Shown here one piece after another: positions 62,901 to 64,000 of a stretch of DNA of 64,000 nt. This stretch comes from Chrysogorgia sp. JL179-B06 (lineage: Eukaryota > Cnidaria > Anthozoa > Scleralcyonacea > Chrysogorgiidae). The notes below the pieces were generated by a model. That model made no database searches, was not told where the DNA came from, and worked only from the letters and a program-made list of their open reading frames with translations. Position numbers and translations under genes: made by a program. The stretch lies in assembly GCA_035772405.1 (NCBI GenBank), contig JAYKKM010000373.1:347501-411500 (forward strand). The letters run 5' to 3'. Position 1 is the stretch's first letter. Every line of letters begins with the position of its first letter.

Positions 62901-64000
62901 AATGCCTTGTATTTGCTCGTCAATGCCTTGTATTTGCTCGTCGATGCCTTGTATTTGCAAGTCAATGCCTTGTATTTGCTAGTCAATGCCTTGTATTTGC
63001 TAGTCAATGCCTTGTATTTGCTCGTCAATGCCTTGTATTTGCTCGTCAATGCCTTGTATTTGCTCGTTGATGCCATGTATTTTCTCGTTGATGCCTTGTA
63101 TTTGCTCGTTGATGTCTTGTATTTGCTCGTTGATGCCTTGTATTTGCTCGTCCATGCCTTGTATTTGCTATTCAATGCCTTGTATTTGCTCGTCAATGCC
63201 TTGTATTTGCTCGTCAATGCCTTGTATTTGCTCGTCAATGCCTTGTATTTGCTCGTCAATGCCTTGTATGTGCTCGTTGATGCCTTGTATTTGCTCGTTG
63301 ATGCCTTGTATTTGCTCGTTGATGCCTTGTATTTGCTCGTTGATGCCTTGTATGTTATCGTTGATGCCGTGTATTTGCTCGTCAATTCTTTGTATTTGCT
63401 ATTCAATGCCTTGTATTTGCTCGTTGATGCCTTCTATTTGCTCGTCAATGCCTTGTATTTGCTCGTCAATGCCTTGTATTTGCTCGTCAATGCCTTGTAA
63501 ACTCGTTCAAGCCTTGTATTTGCTCGTCAATGCCTTGTATTTGCTAGTCAATGCATTGTATTTGCTCGTCAATGCCTTGTATTTGCTCGTCGATGCATTG
63601 TATTTGCTCGTCAATGCCTTGTATTTGCTCGTCAATGCATTGATTTGCTGTCAATGCCTTGTATTTGCTCGTTGATGCCTTGTATTTGCTCGTTGATGCC
63701 TTGTATTTGCTAGTCAATGCCTTGTATTTGCTCCTCAATACCTTGTATTTGCTCGTCAATGCCTTGTATTTGCTCGTCAATGCCTTGTATTTGCTAGTCA
63801 ATGCCTTGTATTTGCTCGTTGATGCCTTGTATTTGCTCGTCAATGCCTTGTATGTGCTCGTTGATGCCTTGTATTTGCTCGTTGATGCCTTGTATTTGCT
63901 CGTTGATGCCTTGTATTTGCTCGTTGATGCCTTGTATTTGCTCGTTGATGCCTTGTATTTGCTCGTCAATGTTTTGTATTTGCTATTCAATGGCTTGTAT

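Larger units (their letters stand above)
41077..64000 (+). repeat. giant 21-bp minisatellite array, right block (22.9 kb, continues)
   Basis: The same unit and orientation continue after the transposon, beginning with its second CGA duplication (41,077-41,079), and run to the last base of the window. About 1,090 units are present. Recurrent markers include a segment TCGTTTTTCGCC (about 44,160, 51,005, 53,040, 54,050, 56,163, 58,199, 59,210) and TTGTAAATATGCTCG. The right half has longer runs of identical CTCGTCAATGCC units than the left half, suggesting more recent homogenisation. The longest open frame (61,665-63,500, 611 codons) is pure repeat and not a credible gene. Confidence 0.98.

Noticed and set aside
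13027..64000. Dozens of long ORFs in the array (up to 611 codons) that look like leucine-rich membrane or Cys-rich repeat proteins
   Set aside because: They occur in five frames at once, follow from a stop-poor 21-bp unit, and are cut whenever an odd-length unit shifts the frame.
13027..64000. CRISPR-like array
   Set aside because: Units are contiguous with no unique spacers, the period is 21 bp and the context is eukaryotic.
13103..64000. BEL protease, reverse transcriptase or integrase continuing after gag
   Set aside because: Nothing but the 21-bp array and one DNA transposon follows to the end of the window.

Overview
The window is eukaryotic and almost certainly from an early-branching metazoan, most likely a cnidarian. 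Evidence: AT-rich non-coding DNA, EGF-like and fibrinogen-like exons bounded by splice sites, many small inverted-repeat DNA transposons, a Polinton/Maverick-type DNA polymerase remnant, a tRNA-derived SINE head, LINE fragments and a BEL/Pao retrotransposon. The species cannot be fixed from sequence alone. No bacterial-style operon, tRNA, rRNA or CRISPR array is present.

Region 1 (1-11,170) is repeat-littered genic or intergenic DNA. It holds a frameshifted protein-kinase N-lobe fragment (about 1.67-1.87 kb), a three-copy 0.35-kb tandem repeat, a broken type-B DNA polymerase fragment (4.83-5.51 kb) followed by a short minisatellite and a long inverted repeat, then plus-strand exons of a secreted or extracellular EGF + fibrinogen-domain protein (about 6.3-9.9 kb). 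The fibrinogen exon carries a 2-nt deletion and the exon for the second half of the domain is not visible, so this gene copy looks broken, or the assembly has an error there. The introns and flanks contain several MITE-like elements.

Region 2 (11,173-13,026) is the 5' end of a BEL/Pao LTR retrotransposon: a probable 5' LTR, a primer-binding site matching the 3' end of eukaryotic tRNA-Tyr, and a gag ORF with a DUF1759-type region and zinc knuckles. Four 14-residue (42-bp) repeats end the gag, and then the ORF runs directly into the array. No protease, reverse transcriptase or integrase is visible.

Region 3 (13,027-64,000) is one enormous 21-bp minisatellite, about 47.4 kb in the window and still running at the right edge, all in one orientation. 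It is organised in nested higher-order repeats (tandem blocks of about 1.09, 1.11, 1.46, 1.6, 2.64 and 5.16 kb). Because 21 bp is seven codons and the commonest unit has no stop in five of six frames, long ORFs (up to 611 codons) appear on both strands; I treat these as by-products, not genes. The array is interrupted once, at 37,502-41,076, by a 3,575-bp non-autonomous DNA transposon with 12-bp perfect terminal inverted repeats and a 3-bp CGA target duplication. That transposon contains a 468-bp hAT-type MITE with an 8-bp target duplication. A 16-bp micro-inversion of array sequence sits at 30,195-30,210.

The most striking observation is the giant 21-bp array itself: it starts exactly where a retrotransposon gag with a 42-bp (2 x 21) internal repeat ends, it has multi-level higher-order structure, and its main variable site shows the TCG/TTG/TCA pattern expected from CpG decay.
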